A stretch of DNA of 64,000 nucleotides, taken from NCBI RefSeq assembly GCF_026168105.1, contig NZ_LBMW01000005.1, forward strand, positions 62,001 to 126,000, in the 5' to 3' direction. Positions 37,022 to 45,514 of this stretch are shown piece by piece. Within the stretch, counting starts at the first letter, position 1, and every line of letters begins with the position of its first letter. The notes beneath the pieces were generated by a model. It did not search any database and was not told the DNA's origin. It worked only from the letters and a program-made list of their open reading frames with translations. Source of the stretch: Streptomyces hygroscopicus. GTDB taxonomy: Bacteria > Actinomycetota > Actinomycetes > Streptomycetales > Streptomycetaceae. The position numbers and the translations under genes were made by a program.

Positions 37022-37276
37022 GTGCCGAAGTCACGTATCCGCAAGAAGGCCGACTACACGCCGCCGCCGTCCAAGCAGGCCACAACCATCAAGCTGGACA
37101 GCCGCGGCTGGGTCGCGCCGGTCATGCTGGCCATGTTCCTCATCGGTCTGGCCTGGATCGTCGTCTTCTACGTGACCGACGGCTCGCTGCCGATCCACGC
37201 GCTCCACAACTGGAACATCGTGGTCGGCTTCGGGTTCATCGCGGCCGGGTTCGGCGTCTCCACGCAGTGGAAGTAG
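37022..37276 (+). CDS. crgA: Cell division protein CrgA
   Basis: An 84-residue protein: basic start [12 protein letters not shown], then two membrane helices (about 31-52 and 66-81). CrgA controls Z-ring placement and sporulation septation in Streptomyces and recruits PBPs in mycobacteria. The GTG start is preceded by GACAGGAGAAA at suitable spacing. The gene ends where a group of DnaA-box sequences begins. Confidence 0.93.
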   Translation: MPKSRIRKKADYTPPPSKQATTIKLDSRGWVAPVMLAMFLIGLAWIVVFYVTDGSLPIHALHNWNIVVGFGFIAAGFGVSTQWK

Positions 37277-37327
37277 CCGCGCCGCCCGCTCGTCGGCGGC
37301 CGGCTTTACCCACGGCTGCACACCGAG

Positions 37328-37538
37328 TTATCCACAGCCTTGTCCACAGAGGCAGCGATCAGTGGAAAAAGAACGACGATCTGTGGATAACCCATCGAGC
37401 GTTGACGCCGGTATGACGGAATCACCGGCCTCCGCAAACATGTTCGCCCCCTGCGCCACCTGCGGAAACTCCGGGTGGTGACAGGGGGCACGCTTGTTCC
37501 CCACCGCATGCACAAGATCCGCCAGGGACTGTGGACAA
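37328..37538. promoter_or_regulatory. Cluster of four DnaA boxes between crgA and rhomboid gene
   Basis: Perfect or consensus 9-mers in the gap 37277-37581: TTATCCACA at 37328-37336, TTGTCCACA at 37340-37348, TGTGGATAA (reverse) at 37382-37390 and TGTGGACAA (reverse) at 37530-37538. The density is far above chance, and they lie some 19 kb from oriC. They could titrate DnaA or tie crgA to replication. No other feature is seen in this gap. Confidence 0.7.
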
Positions 37539-37581
37539 CGCTGGGTACAACCTCGGGCTACGGCCTGTGCATATCTGCTGC

Positions 37582-38484
37582 TCAGGTGAGCTGAGCGGTC
37601 CTGATCGCGGTCATGAGAACCACGGCGACCAGCACCAGAGCACACACCCCGTACTGCACGAGGGCCCGGCGCTCACGCGGGGCGTGGACCATGGCATAGC
37701 CGACCACGACACCGCCGACGAGTCCCCCGATATGGGCCTGCCAGGCGATGTTGCCCCACCCGAAGGTGATGATCAGGTTGACCACCAGGAGACCGATCAC
37801 GGGGCGCATGTCGTACCTGAGCCGGCGCATGAGCACGGCGGTGGCGCCGAACAGCCCGAAGATCGCTCCGGAGGCACCGAGCGAAGGCTGGGCGGGGGTG
37901 GCGATCAGATAGGTGAGCGCGCTGCCGGCCAGCCCGGAGGCGAAGTAGAGCGCGAGGTAGCGGGCGCGGCCGAGGGCCGCTTCCAGTGGGGCGCCGATCC
38001 ACCACAGGCTGAGCATGTTGAACAGGATGTGGACGTAGTTGGCGTGCAGGAACATCGCGGTCAGCAGCCGGTACCACTGGCCCTCCGCGACACCCACGAC
38101 CGAGTGGAGCGCCGGGGCGATCGCCTGACCGATGAGTTCGAACCGTTCGGTGAAGCGGTCACCGAGCGACAGCTGGATCAGGAAGACGGCCAGATTGACG
38201 CCGATCAGCAGCTTGGTGATCAGCCGGGGGTCGGCGGAGACCGCCCCGCCCGCGAGGGTGCGCGGTCGCGAGGCGTCCGGCGCGTGGCCGGTGCCGGAGC
38301 CGCTGCGGACGCAATCCGGGCACTGGAAGCCGACCGAGGCGTTGACCATGCACTCCGGGCAGATGGGGCGCTCGCAGCGGGTGCAGCGGATTCCTGTCTC
38401 CCGGTCCGAGTGCCGGTAACAGACCGGCAGCTCGCGCGCTCCGTGCGGTCCCTGGTTCTGCGGGCTGCCTGGCGCCTGGTCCAT
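37582..38484 (-). CDS. Rhomboid family serine protease with N-terminal zinc finger
   Basis: A 300-residue protein. The N-terminus has a B-box-like zinc motif, CYRH, CTRC, CPEC and CPDC with a histidine. Six or seven membrane helices follow with the rhomboid marks: HANYVHILFNM in helix 2, the catalytic serine in GASGAIFG and the catalytic histidine in AHIGGLVGG. It cleaves membrane protein substrates within the bilayer. ATG 38484 with GAGGGG 4 bases upstream is preferred over a TTG four codons earlier. Confidence 0.9.
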   Translation of the reverse strand: MDQAPGSPQNQGPHGARELPVCYRHSDRETGIRCTRCERPICPECMVNASVGFQCPDCVRSGSGTGHAPDASRPRTLAGGAVSADPRLITKLLIGVNLAVFLIQLSLGDRFTERFELIGQAIAPALHSVVGVAEGQWYRLLTAMFLHANYVHILFNMLSLWWIGAPLEAALGRARYLALYFASGLAGSALTYLIATPAQPSLGASGAIFGLFGATAVLMRRLRYDMRPVIGLLVVNLIITFGWGNIAWQAHIGGLVGGVVVGYAMVHAPRERRALVQYGVCALVLVAVVLMTAIRTAQLT

Positions 38485-38514
38485 GGGTCCCCTCAATTCT
38501 CCGTACGAGCGGGT

Positions 38515-38546
38515 GCCCCGCCCTTCCTTCTACGGATGGGCGGGGC
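38515..38546. terminator. Hairpin between cyclophilin and rhomboid genes
   Basis: GCCCCGCCC pairs with GGGCGGGGC around a 14-base loop; on the plus strand TTTTG follows. It lies after the stop of the cyclophilin gene and before the rhomboid gene and would separate the two transcripts. Confidence 0.7.
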
Positions 38547-38581
38547 GCTTTTGTTCCCTCGTGCGGTGTGCCCCGTGGGGC

Positions 38582-39115
38582 TCAGCCCTCGCGGGTCTCG
38601 ACGACGACCGACTCGATGACCACGTCGTTGACCGGACGGTCCGTGCGCGGGTTGGTCTGGGCGGTGGCGATGGAATCCACGACCTTCTGGCTCGCCGCGT
38701 CGGTGACCTCACCGAAGATGGTGTGCTTGCGGTTCAGCCAGGCCGTCGGCGCGACCGTGATGAAGAACTGCGAGCCGTTGGTGCCCGGACCGGCGTTGGC
38801 CATGGCCAGCAGGTACGGCTTGTCGAAGGCGAGGTCCGGGTGGAACTCGTCCGCGAACTGGTACCCGGGGCCGCCGGTGCCGTTGCCCAGCGGGTCACCG
38901 CCCTGGATCATGAAGCCGCTGATCACCCGGTGGAAGACCGTGCCGTCGTAGAGCTTCTGCGTGGACTTCTTGCCGGTCGCCGGGTCGGTCCACTCACGCT
39001 CGCCCTTGGCGAGCTCGACGAAGTTACGGACCGTCTGGGGCGCGTGGTTCGGCAGAAGCCGGATCTCGATGTCGCCGTGGTTGGTCTTCAGGGTGGCGTA
39101 AAGCTGCTCAGCCAC
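38582..39115 (-). CDS. Peptidyl-prolyl cis-trans isomerase, cyclophilin type
   Basis: A 177-residue cytoplasmic cyclophilin. The active-site block FHRVISGFMIQGGDP contains the catalytic arginine and glutamine. MANAGPGTNGSQFFITVAPT and WLNRKHTIFGEV are the remaining family signatures. It speeds proline isomerisation during folding. The GTG at 39115 is supported by GGAAGG 7 bases upstream, and the protein fold begins there. Confidence 0.93.
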   Translation of the reverse strand: MAEQLYATLKTNHGDIEIRLLPNHAPQTVRNFVELAKGEREWTDPATGKKSTQKLYDGTVFHRVISGFMIQGGDPLGNGTGGPGYQFADEFHPDLAFDKPYLLAMANAGPGTNGSQFFITVAPTAWLNRKHTIFGEVTDAASQKVVDSIATAQTNPRTDRPVNDVVIESVVVETREG

Positions 39116-39567
39116 GATCTGCCTTCCGTTGTCCTCTGTGACTCCCCCGATCCTCGCACGGTATGCGCCGTGCGTCGCCCGACCACCACGTCCGAGCGAA
39201 GATCGGAGAGCCGTTCCCAGGCGCCTCAGGGGCCACAGGAGCAGATTCCGGACGGACCAGGGGATGCCCGGGGCTCTGGGAATGCAGAAAACCGGCCGAG
39301 TCGCCCTGTCGCGGGAGCGCGGTGCGACGATCCGTGGCATTGTCGTCGACAAGCTCCTGTTGTCCCGTATTCATCCGCTATTGCATGCGATCAGCCGATG
39401 AAAATGATCACCTCGATCGTCGCCCGTCCCGATGAGGACCGCAGTCGCCGTCCCCGGGCCGTATGACCCGGATGCCTGCCCGCGCATGCCCAAGGGCTCT
39501 TCGGGAGGCATGATCCGTAAAAGGCGGGAAAGTCGAAATACCGTACGCCACCGAGGAGGAGGAAGCC
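39116..39567. other. Intergenic gap with no recognised element
   Basis: About 450 bases between the divergent cyclophilin and DUF5324 genes. It must hold both promoters, but no strong palindrome, repeat or RNA is evident. GAGGAGGAAG near 39557 is the ribosome binding site of the right-hand gene. Confidence 0.4.
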
Positions 39568-40272
39568 GTGACCCGCATCGACAGCGTGCGCGCCGCGACC
39601 GGTTCGGCGAAGGACAGCGTGCTGCATGCCGCGGAAGTGGTGGCGCCCTACGCCGACACGGCCAAGGACAAGGCAGCGCACTACGCACACGAGGCGCGCG
39701 TTCGTCTCGCGCCCAAGGTGTCGCAGGCCGCCGAGCAGGCCCGCGTCCAGTACGACGCCCACCTCGCCCCGCGCCTGGAACAAGCCCTGGAACAGGCCCG
39801 CAGCCATGTGCCGCCCAAGGTGGACCAGGCCGCACACGACGCCGCGGTCTACACCCGCAAGGCAGCCCGTCAGGCGGCCGACTACTCCCGCCCGAAGATC
39901 GAGCACGCGGTCGCCGCCGCGGGCCCGGTCCGCGAGGAAGCCGCAGCGCGCGGTGCCGCAGCACTGGCCGCGCTGCGCGGCCAGGTCTCGCCGCGGCAGG
40001 TCCAGAAGCTGGTGCGCCGACAGCAGCGGAAGGCCCGAGTCGGCCGCATCGCGAAGGGCCTGGCGCTGCTGGGCGCCCTGGTCGGCGGCGCCTTCGCCGC
40101 CTGGAAGTGGTGGGACAAGCAGGCGAACCCCGACTGGCTGGTCGAGCCGCCCGCCGCCACGGAGGTCCCGCAAGGCGACCGCCTGACATCGGTGGACGGC
40201 AGTGAGCTGGACCCCGAGGTGCAGGCGAAGCAGGCTGACGAGGACTCCACGGAGAACGACGACCGCCGGTGA
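39568..40272 (+). CDS. DUF5324 family protein
   Basis: A 234-residue protein, nearly all helical. The first 170 residues are alanine-rich amphipathic repeats (HAAEVVAPYADTAKDKAAHY, EQARVQYDAHLAPRLEQALE) reminiscent of apolipoprotein or phasin-like helices. One hydrophobic segment, GLALLGALVGGAFAAWKWW, lies at about 165-185, and the tail is acidic. It probably coats or anchors at the membrane; the function is unknown. The GTG start has a strong GAGGAGGAAG site. A hairpin terminator follows. Confidence 0.75.
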   Translation: MTRIDSVRAATGSAKDSVLHAAEVVAPYADTAKDKAAHYAHEARVRLAPKVSQAAEQARVQYDAHLAPRLEQALEQARSHVPPKVDQAAHDAAVYTRKAARQAADYSRPKIEHAVAAAGPVREEAAARGAAALAALRGQVSPRQVQKLVRRQQRKARVGRIAKGLALLGALVGGAFAAWKWWDKQANPDWLVEPPAATEVPQGDRLTSVDGSELDPEVQAKQADEDSTENDDRR

Positions 40273-40306
40273 ACCCGTCCGGTCACCAACCCGGACTCCA
40301 ACAACG

Positions 40307-40344
40307 CCGTGGGGCAGGAGACTTGGGGGTCTCCTGCCCCACGG
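40307..40344 (+). terminator. Strong hairpin terminator after DUF5324 gene
   Basis: A 15-base perfect stem, CCGTGGGGCAGGAGA with TCTCCTGCCCCACGG, encloses an 8-base loop, 35 bases past the stop codon. Confidence 0.85.
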
Positions 40345-40348
40345 TGAT

Positions 40349-40362
40349 GTTTCACGTGGAAC
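40349..40362. promoter_or_regulatory. parS-like site, one mismatch (GTTTCACGTGGAAC)
   Basis: It differs at one position from the Streptomyces parS GTTTCACGTGAAAC. It directly follows the terminator hairpin in non-coding DNA, a usual context for ParB-binding sites near the origin. Three direct repeats of AATGTGGAACGTCG follow (40367-40400). The rest of the gap to 40715 shows nothing further. Confidence 0.65.
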
Positions 40363-40715
40363 AACGAATGTGGAACGTCGAATGTGGAACGTCGAACGTC
40401 ATGGGAGGGTTTACACCTTCCCTTCACGATGACGTTTGCAACGCACCATGTGTGCAAGTTCCGTGGAGACTTCTTTTACGGAGCGCATTCTTCTGCTTAC
40501 ACAGTTGCGGGCATAACGACTCACACAAGGCGGGTCAGATCGCCCCACAACACCCCCTGGTCACATCCGTCACCCGGATCCGCGTCGAGGGACCCGGCCA
40601 TGTCCGGTTGTTTGCGCAAAGAAATGCAACGGGTGCAAATTCTTCGTGTGACACGGGTCACGGGGAAACAAAGACCGGCCAGCCGCCACGAAGGGCACCT
40701 GACCGGTCCGAGAAG

Positions 40716-40788
40716 TGGAGCCTAGGGGAGTCGAACCCCTGACATCTGCCATGCAAAGACAGCGCTCTACCAACTGAGCTAAGGCCCC
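40716..40788 (-). tRNA. tRNA-Ala (TGC)
   Basis: The minus strand reads GGGGCCTTAGCTCAGTTGGT, an anticodon stem-loop with TGC, GGTTCGACTCC in the T-arm and an acceptor pairing GGGGCCT with AGGCTCC followed by A. No CCA is encoded. The gene is 73 bases long. Confidence 0.96.
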
Positions 40789-40920
40789 GGAGGAGTCGCG
40801 TCCGGCCGGTGACCAAGCAACCGGCGGGCGCTGCGGACCAGCGTACCGGGTCACCCCCCGTATCTCACAAAAAGAGGGGGGTCCCCGTGGACAACCACTC
40901 TCCGTAAGATGCTCGTCGTG

Positions 40921-40936
40921 GTTCGCTACAGCGAAC
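40921..40936. promoter_or_regulatory. Palindrome GTTCGCTACAGCGAAC upstream of XRE regulator
   Basis: A perfect 7-2-7 inverted repeat (arms GTTCGCT and AGCGAAC) 33 bases upstream of the regulator start. It is the most probable binding site for that regulator. Confidence 0.6.
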
Positions 40937-40968
40937 CGCGGTATATGGGGAAGCGATGGGGAGACGCA

Positions 40969-41517
40969 ATGGACGCCGCACAGCAGGAAGCCACGGCAAG
41001 AGCGCGGGAGCTGCAGCGGAACTGGTACGGGGAGCCGTTGGGGGCGCTGTTCCGCAAGCTCATCGACGATCTCGGCCTCAACCAGGCCCGGCTCGCCGGC
41101 GTGCTGGGACTGTCCGCCCCGATGCTGTCGCAGCTGATGAGCGGTCAGCGCGCCAAGATCGGCAACCCCGCGGTGGTCCAGCGGGTGCAGCTGCTGCAGG
41201 ACCTGGCGGGGCAGGTCGCGGACGGGAGCGTGAGCGCCGCCGAGGCGACCGACCGGATGGACGAGATCAGGAAGTCGCAGGGGGGCTCCGTGCTCAGCAA
41301 CACCACGCAGACGACGAGCAGTTCGGGAGTCCCCACGGTCAAGCGGGTGGTCCGCGAGATCCAGTCGCTGCTGCGCTCGGTGGCGGCGGCCGGGGACATC
41401 ATCGAGGCGGCGGAGACCCTCGCCCAGACCCACCCGGAACTGGCAGAGTTCCTCAGGGTCTACGGCGCCGGCCGCACCTCCGACGCGGTCGCCCACTATC
41501 AGTCCCACCAGAACTGA
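40969..41517 (+). CDS. XRE-type helix-turn-helix DNA-binding protein
   Basis: A 182-residue protein. The helix-turn-helix lies at about 33-55 (GLNQARLAGVLGLSAPMLSQ, then LMSGQRAKIGNP). The central region is Ser/Thr-rich and the C-terminus is helical (KRVVREIQSLLRSVAAAGDI). ATG 40969 is chosen because GGGGAGA lies 6 bases upstream; an in-frame ATG at 40909 would place the upstream palindrome inside the gene. A Ser/Thr kinase gene follows after 87 bases, and a functional link is possible. Confidence 0.82.
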   Translation: MDAAQQEATARARELQRNWYGEPLGALFRKLIDDLGLNQARLAGVLGLSAPMLSQLMSGQRAKIGNPAVVQRVQLLQDLAGQVADGSVSAAEATDRMDEIRKSQGGSVLSNTTQTTSSSGVPTVKRVVREIQSLLRSVAAAGDIIEAAETLAQTHPELAEFLRVYGAGRTSDAVAHYQSHQN

Positions 41518-41604
41518 GCCGATGCCTCGGCCACCGGGGACTCTCGCGCCGAAGGGTGCGCGGGGGTCCTCATCGCCGTTCGGAAGGGGGAGCGACGCAC
41601 GACC

Positions 41605-43386
41605 ATGGGTGAGGTCTTCGCCGGACGGTACGAATTGGTCGACCCCGTCGGAAGCGGGGGAGTCGGTGCGGTCTGGCGCGCCTGGGACCATCGGCGGCGC
41701 CGCTACGTGGCCGCCAAGGTGCTGCAGCAGAGCGATGCCCATGCGCTGCTGCGGTTCGTGCGCGAGCAGGCGCTGCGGATCGACCACCCGCATGTGCTCG
41801 CCCCCGCCAGCTGGGCCGCGGACGACGACAAGGTCCTGTTCACCATGGACCTGGTCGCCGGGGGCTCGCTGGTCCACCTCGTCGGGGACTACGGCCCGCT
41901 GCCGCCCGCGTTCGTCTGCACCCTGCTGGACCAGCTGCTGTCCGGGCTCGCGGCAGTGCACGCGGAAGGGGTCGTGCACCGGGACATCAAGCCCGCCAAC
42001 GTGCTCCTCGAGGCCACCGGCACCGCCCGGCCCCGCCTGCGCCTGTCGGACTTCGGCATCGCCATGCGCCTGGGTGAGCCGCGGCTGACGGAGACCGACT
42101 ATGTGGTGGGGACGCCCGGTTACATCTCGCCCGAGCAACTCCTGGGCGCGGAACCGGACTTCCCGGGCGATCTGTTCGCCGTGGGCCTGGTCGCGCTGTA
42201 TCTGCTGGAGGGCGCCAAGCCGGACACCAGGGCGCTGGTCGAGCACTTCGTCGCCAACGGCACTCCGGGGGCGCCGCGCGGCATCCCCGGGCCCTTGTGG
42301 GAGGTCGTGGCGACGCTGCTGCAGCCGGACCCGGCCGCGCGGTTCCGCACCGCCACGGGGGCCCGCAAGGCGCTGGCCACGGCCATGGAGCTGCTGCCGG
42401 AGCCCGGGCCCGACGACGAGCAGGTGGAGATCTTCGACCAACTCGGGCCGCTTCCGGCCGGCTTCGGACCCCAGGGACCGCTGCGCAGAGCCTCGGGGTC
42501 CGCGAAGGGCTCCCCACCGGCACCGCCCCACGCATCGGGCACCACGACGGGCCGGGCAGGGGCGACGCAGTCCGCCGCCCGGATGGGCGCGGACTGGAGT
42601 GGTACGGGCCGTAGTGACGCGGACAGGAGTGACGCAGACAGGAGCGGTGCAGGCAGGAGTGACGCGGAATCACCCGGCCCGCCGGCTGCCGCACCGGCCT
42701 CACCGGGTACCGCGCCCCCTCGGCAGGGGGCCGCTCCCCGGCCGCCGCTCCCCGACACGCCTCACACCGGCGGCGGACCGGCTCGGCCCTCGGCCGGTCC
42801 TGTACCTCCCCGTCCCACCACGGCCCCCACGGCCTCCGGTGCGTCCGCCGCAGCTGCCGACGCCCCCCGAACACCCGCGGCCACGCCCGGCACCCCTCCC
42901 CCCGCCGTACGACCCGGCGCCGCGCCCCCCGTCGTACCGCCCATGCCCTCGGTCGACCCGACGCCGCCCCCGCCGCCCTCACCGATGTCGGACACCGGCA
43001 GCTTCCACCTCCCGCCCCCGCTGCCACAGGAGCCGGTCCATACGGTGCGTCGCCCGCCCGAACGGCCCCCCACACCACCAGGCACGGCGAAACCGCCCGC
43101 CCCGGCCCACACGGCTCCCACGGCCCCCGCCTGGCTCCACCACCCCGCGCACATACCCTTACCCGCTCCCGATCCGCACCCGGCCCCGACGGCCGCGGTA
43201 CGGCAGTCCACCCACGCGTACGTCGTCGGGTCCCCGCACGCGCCCACGCGCCCACAGGGCATCGCGCGGCACGGCAGGAGAGCGGCCGTTCGGCGCCCCG
43301 GACCACCGGCGAAGGTCGCCGTACCGGTCCTGCTCCTGGCGCTCGTCTGCTTCGCCGTGGGGTTCTGGGCCCTGACCCGGATCTGA
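41605..43386 (+). CDS. Ser/Thr protein kinase with proline-rich tail
   Basis: A 593-residue kinase. The catalytic domain (about 8-270) has GSGGVGAVW, K38, HRDIKPAN with D128 and DFG at 150-152, and a GTPGYISPEQ segment. A 290-residue Pro/Ala/Thr-rich region follows, including a run of GRSDADRSDADRSGAGRSDA, and a single membrane helix lies at the very C-terminus (VAVPVLLLALVCFAVGFWAL). No extracellular sensor domain is present, so the signal is probably intracellular or lateral. The disordered tail may be a phosphorylation or docking region. Confidence 0.9.
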   Translation: MGEVFAGRYELVDPVGSGGVGAVWRAWDHRRRRYVAAKVLQQSDAHALLRFVREQALRIDHPHVLAPASWAADDDKVLFTMDLVAGGSLVHLVGDYGPLPPAFVCTLLDQLLSGLAAVHAEGVVHRDIKPANVLLEATGTARPRLRLSDFGIAMRLGEPRLTETDYVVGTPGYISPEQLLGAEPDFPGDLFAVGLVALYLLEGAKPDTRALVEHFVANGTPGAPRGIPGPLWEVVATLLQPDPAARFRTATGARKALATAMELLPEPGPDDEQVEIFDQLGPLPAGFGPQGPLRRASGSAKGSPPAPPHASGTTTGRAGATQSAARMGADWSGTGRSDADRSDADRSGAGRSDAESPGPPAAAPASPGTAPPRQGAAPRPPLPDTPHTGGGPARPSAGPVPPRPTTAPTASGASAAAADAPRTPAATPGTPPPAVRPGAAPPVVPPMPSVDPTPPPPPSPMSDTGSFHLPPPLPQEPVHTVRRPPERPPTPPGTAKPPAPAHTAPTAPAWLHHPAHIPLPAPDPHPAPTAAVRQSTHAYVVGSPHAPTRPQGIARHGRRAAVRRPGPPAKVAVPVLLLALVCFAVGFWALTRI

Positions 43387-43402
43387 GCGGTGGTCGCCCG
43401 GC

Positions 43403-44875
43403 TCACCTGCGGGCCCGCCGTCGGCCGGCCGCCGTCCACAACCCGAGCCAGAGGACCAGGGCGCTCCCGGTGCCGATCCCGCCCACGGCGACCAGTTTCA
43501 TCGTGCGGGGGTCCCCAGCGAAGCCGCCGCCCCCTCGCGCTCCGGCTGCCGCGCCCGCTCCGCCGGTGCCTCCCCTCCGGCTGCCGCCGCCCGACGCCTC
43601 GGCCTTCGGCCCGGCGGAACCGTCTCCCGCGCCGCCCGTCCCCGTCCGTGCCGCCGCCTCCTTCCGGTCGGCGGCCGTGACCTCGAACACGTCACGCGGC
43701 GCGGAGCGCCCCGCGTACGCCGGACCTGCCGCCGGCGTCCCCTTCACCCGCACACGCAGCGTCAGCGCGAACGGCCCGGCGCCGAACTTGTCCGCCACGG
43801 GTGCGCCGAGGTGCACGGCGAGGTAGTACCAGCCCGCGAACCGCATCGCGCTAGCGCGGCTGCCGACGGCATGGCGGTTGGCGTAGTCGACGGGCGGCAG
43901 CGGGTCGAGCGCGGCCGAGGTCTGGGCGCCGCTGTACCCCGCGTCGGCGTCGCCCACGTAGGCACGGACGGGGTTGTACAGCGACATCGCCAGGGCAGTG
44001 CCGACATAGCGGTCGGCCACGGTGGAACTGCCCATCTCGACCGTGGCGGACAACTGCTGGCCCCAGTCGACGGGCACCTTGTAGAAGAGGGTCTGCCCGG
44101 GCCTGATCGCGTCCCGCCAGACGCCCTGCCCCAGGGCCCCGGCCGTGGCGAAGCCCGCACCGCCCGCGCGACGCGTGGGGTCGCCCAGGACGGCCTCGGG
44201 GGTCGCGGAGTCCCAGGCGCCGGGCGCAGTCGTCGCACCGGGCTGCCGCAGGGCGGGCTCCGACACGTGGTCGAGCTCCAGGTCCCACACGCCCGGTGCG
44301 GAGGTGGCCAGGTCGCGGCGTTCGACCACCACGTAGTACGCGCCCGCCCCCTTGCACCCATAGGTACCGGGGCCGGTCTCGCGCGCGGCCCAGGCGGCGA
44401 TCGGGTGGGGGCTCTGGGTGGGGCCGAAGTAGGTGGCGCCGGAGGAACAGATGGTGCCACCGGCGTCCTCGACGGACACCTTGAGACCGTCGGAGGAGGA
44501 GACCTGGGCCCCGGCCCTGGGAATCGCGGTCACGGAGACATAGGCGCCGGCGGTGGCGTCGAGTTCCAGGCGGTAGTAGCGCTTGCTCCCGGCGGGCAGC
44601 GTGCTCCTGTACGTCCGGCCGGCATCCAGGCGGGCGGCGTCCGCCGTGCCCGTGGCACCCGCGACCGTTCCGGCGTCGCGGGCGAAGGCGTACGGGGTCG
44701 GCGAACCGGCCGTAGATGCCGAGGCGACCACGGACTCCGCGGCGGCCGTGGCGGGCCACGCCGGGAGCGCCATGGTCGGACCGAGCGCGGCTGCCGCGCA
44801 CAGAACCACCGCCGCGCGCGTCCGCGCCCGTCCGCATCCGAACGCGCCGCGCCCTGCCTCCGTGCGCCACCCCAT
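43403..44875 (-). CDS. Secreted, C-terminally anchored protein of unknown function
   Basis: A 490-residue protein. A basic N-terminus and hydrophobic core (AAVVLCAAAALGPTMALPAW) ending PATAAA form a signal peptide. The mature part contains two beta-rich domains with RLDAGRTYRSTLPAGSKRYY and IRPGQTLFYKVPVDWGQQLS, which recall pre-peptidase C-terminal-type sandwiches. A Gly/Ala-rich linker and a C-terminal membrane helix with a basic tail complete it. It would sit on the outer face of the membrane. A longer frame from 44983 is open, but the ATG at 44875 places the signal peptide properly. It converges on the kinase gene. Confidence 0.7.
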   Translation of the reverse strand: MGWRTEAGRGAFGCGRARTRAAVVLCAAAALGPTMALPAWPATAAAESVVASASTAGSPTPYAFARDAGTVAGATGTADAARLDAGRTYRSTLPAGSKRYYRLELDATAGAYVSVTAIPRAGAQVSSSDGLKVSVEDAGGTICSSGATYFGPTQSPHPIAAWAARETGPGTYGCKGAGAYYVVVERRDLATSAPGVWDLELDHVSEPALRQPGATTAPGAWDSATPEAVLGDPTRRAGGAGFATAGALGQGVWRDAIRPGQTLFYKVPVDWGQQLSATVEMGSSTVADRYVGTALAMSLYNPVRAYVGDADAGYSGAQTSAALDPLPPVDYANRHAVGSRASAMRFAGWYYLAVHLGAPVADKFGAGPFALTLRVRVKGTPAAGPAYAGRSAPRDVFEVTAADRKEAAARTGTGGAGDGSAGPKAEASGGGSRRGGTGGAGAAAGARGGGGFAGDPRTMKLVAVGGIGTGSALVLWLGLWTAAGRRRARR

Positions 44876-44992
44876 CACGCGCCCCCTCGCCGTGTATGCA
44901 GCCCGGAACGTCGCCCATCCTGCCCCGCACACCCCGTCGGCACCCGCGCATTGCGTACGAGCGACTGAAACGCCCTCCCCCACGCAACACAG

Positions 44993-45020
44993 AACCCCGA
45001 CCGCGTCGGCGGTCGGGGTT
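44993..45020. terminator. Hairpin terminator after DLW-39 gene
   Basis: A 12-base stem, AACCCCGACCGC with GCGGTCGGGGTT, encloses a 4-base loop. It lies 28 bases downstream of the minus-strand DLW-39 gene. Confidence 0.8.
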
Positions 45021-45047
45021 CGCTCTGAACCTATGGTCTGTCGGACC

Positions 45048-45176
45048 TCACGAACCCGTTGGCACGGAGTCGGTCGCCTCCGTCCACAGATCCTGCTCGG
45101 CGCGATCCGCCTGGATCTGGCGGTACACGAGGAGCCCGCCGATGGCGGCCAGTACGACCAGGAGAAGCTTCTTCAC
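45048..45176 (-). CDS. DLW-39 family small protein
   Basis: A 42-residue protein: MKKLLLVVLAAIGGLLVYRQ, then a charged tail QADRAEQDLWTEATDSV. The DLW motif names a family conserved in Streptomyces with one membrane helix and unknown role. The GTG at 45176 has GAGG 8 bases upstream. A TATAGT box at 45222-45227 (reverse) and the palindrome at 45231-45250 lie in front of it. Confidence 0.88.
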   Translation of the reverse strand: MKKLLLVVLAAIGGLLVYRQIQADRAEQDLWTEATDSVPTGS

Positions 45177-45230
45177 CGCGCGACCTCGTCTTTCCTTGAC
45201 GTAGGGGACCTCTGGCGCCCGACTATACAC

Positions 45231-45250
45231 ACCGATCGATACCGATCGGT
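45231..45250. promoter_or_regulatory. Palindrome ACCGATCG-N4-CGATCGGT upstream of DLW-39 gene
   Basis: An 8-4-8 perfect inverted repeat placed at the expected -35 position of the TATAGT promoter (reverse, 45222-45227). It is a possible operator. The remainder of the gap 45207-45514 shows nothing else. Confidence 0.45.
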
Positions 45251-45514
45251 GACCTGAGTGGGCCCTCAACTCCGGCCCGGCACAGCGCAGTACAACCGGA
45301 CCGCTCCACTCCGATCTCCGGGTGATCGCATCTCACGGACTGTGACCTTTCACCTCCCTCCCCACCCTTTTCCTCACCTTCCCGGCCTCTTGCGTCCATC
45401 CGGGTGGTGTTCATCAGAAGAACGCCGCGCCGCGGGCGTCGGTCCACCACTTCGGGACCCTCATACACATCATGAGGAAAGTACGCAAATCGCCCAACCC
45501 GAAAGTGAGGGGTC

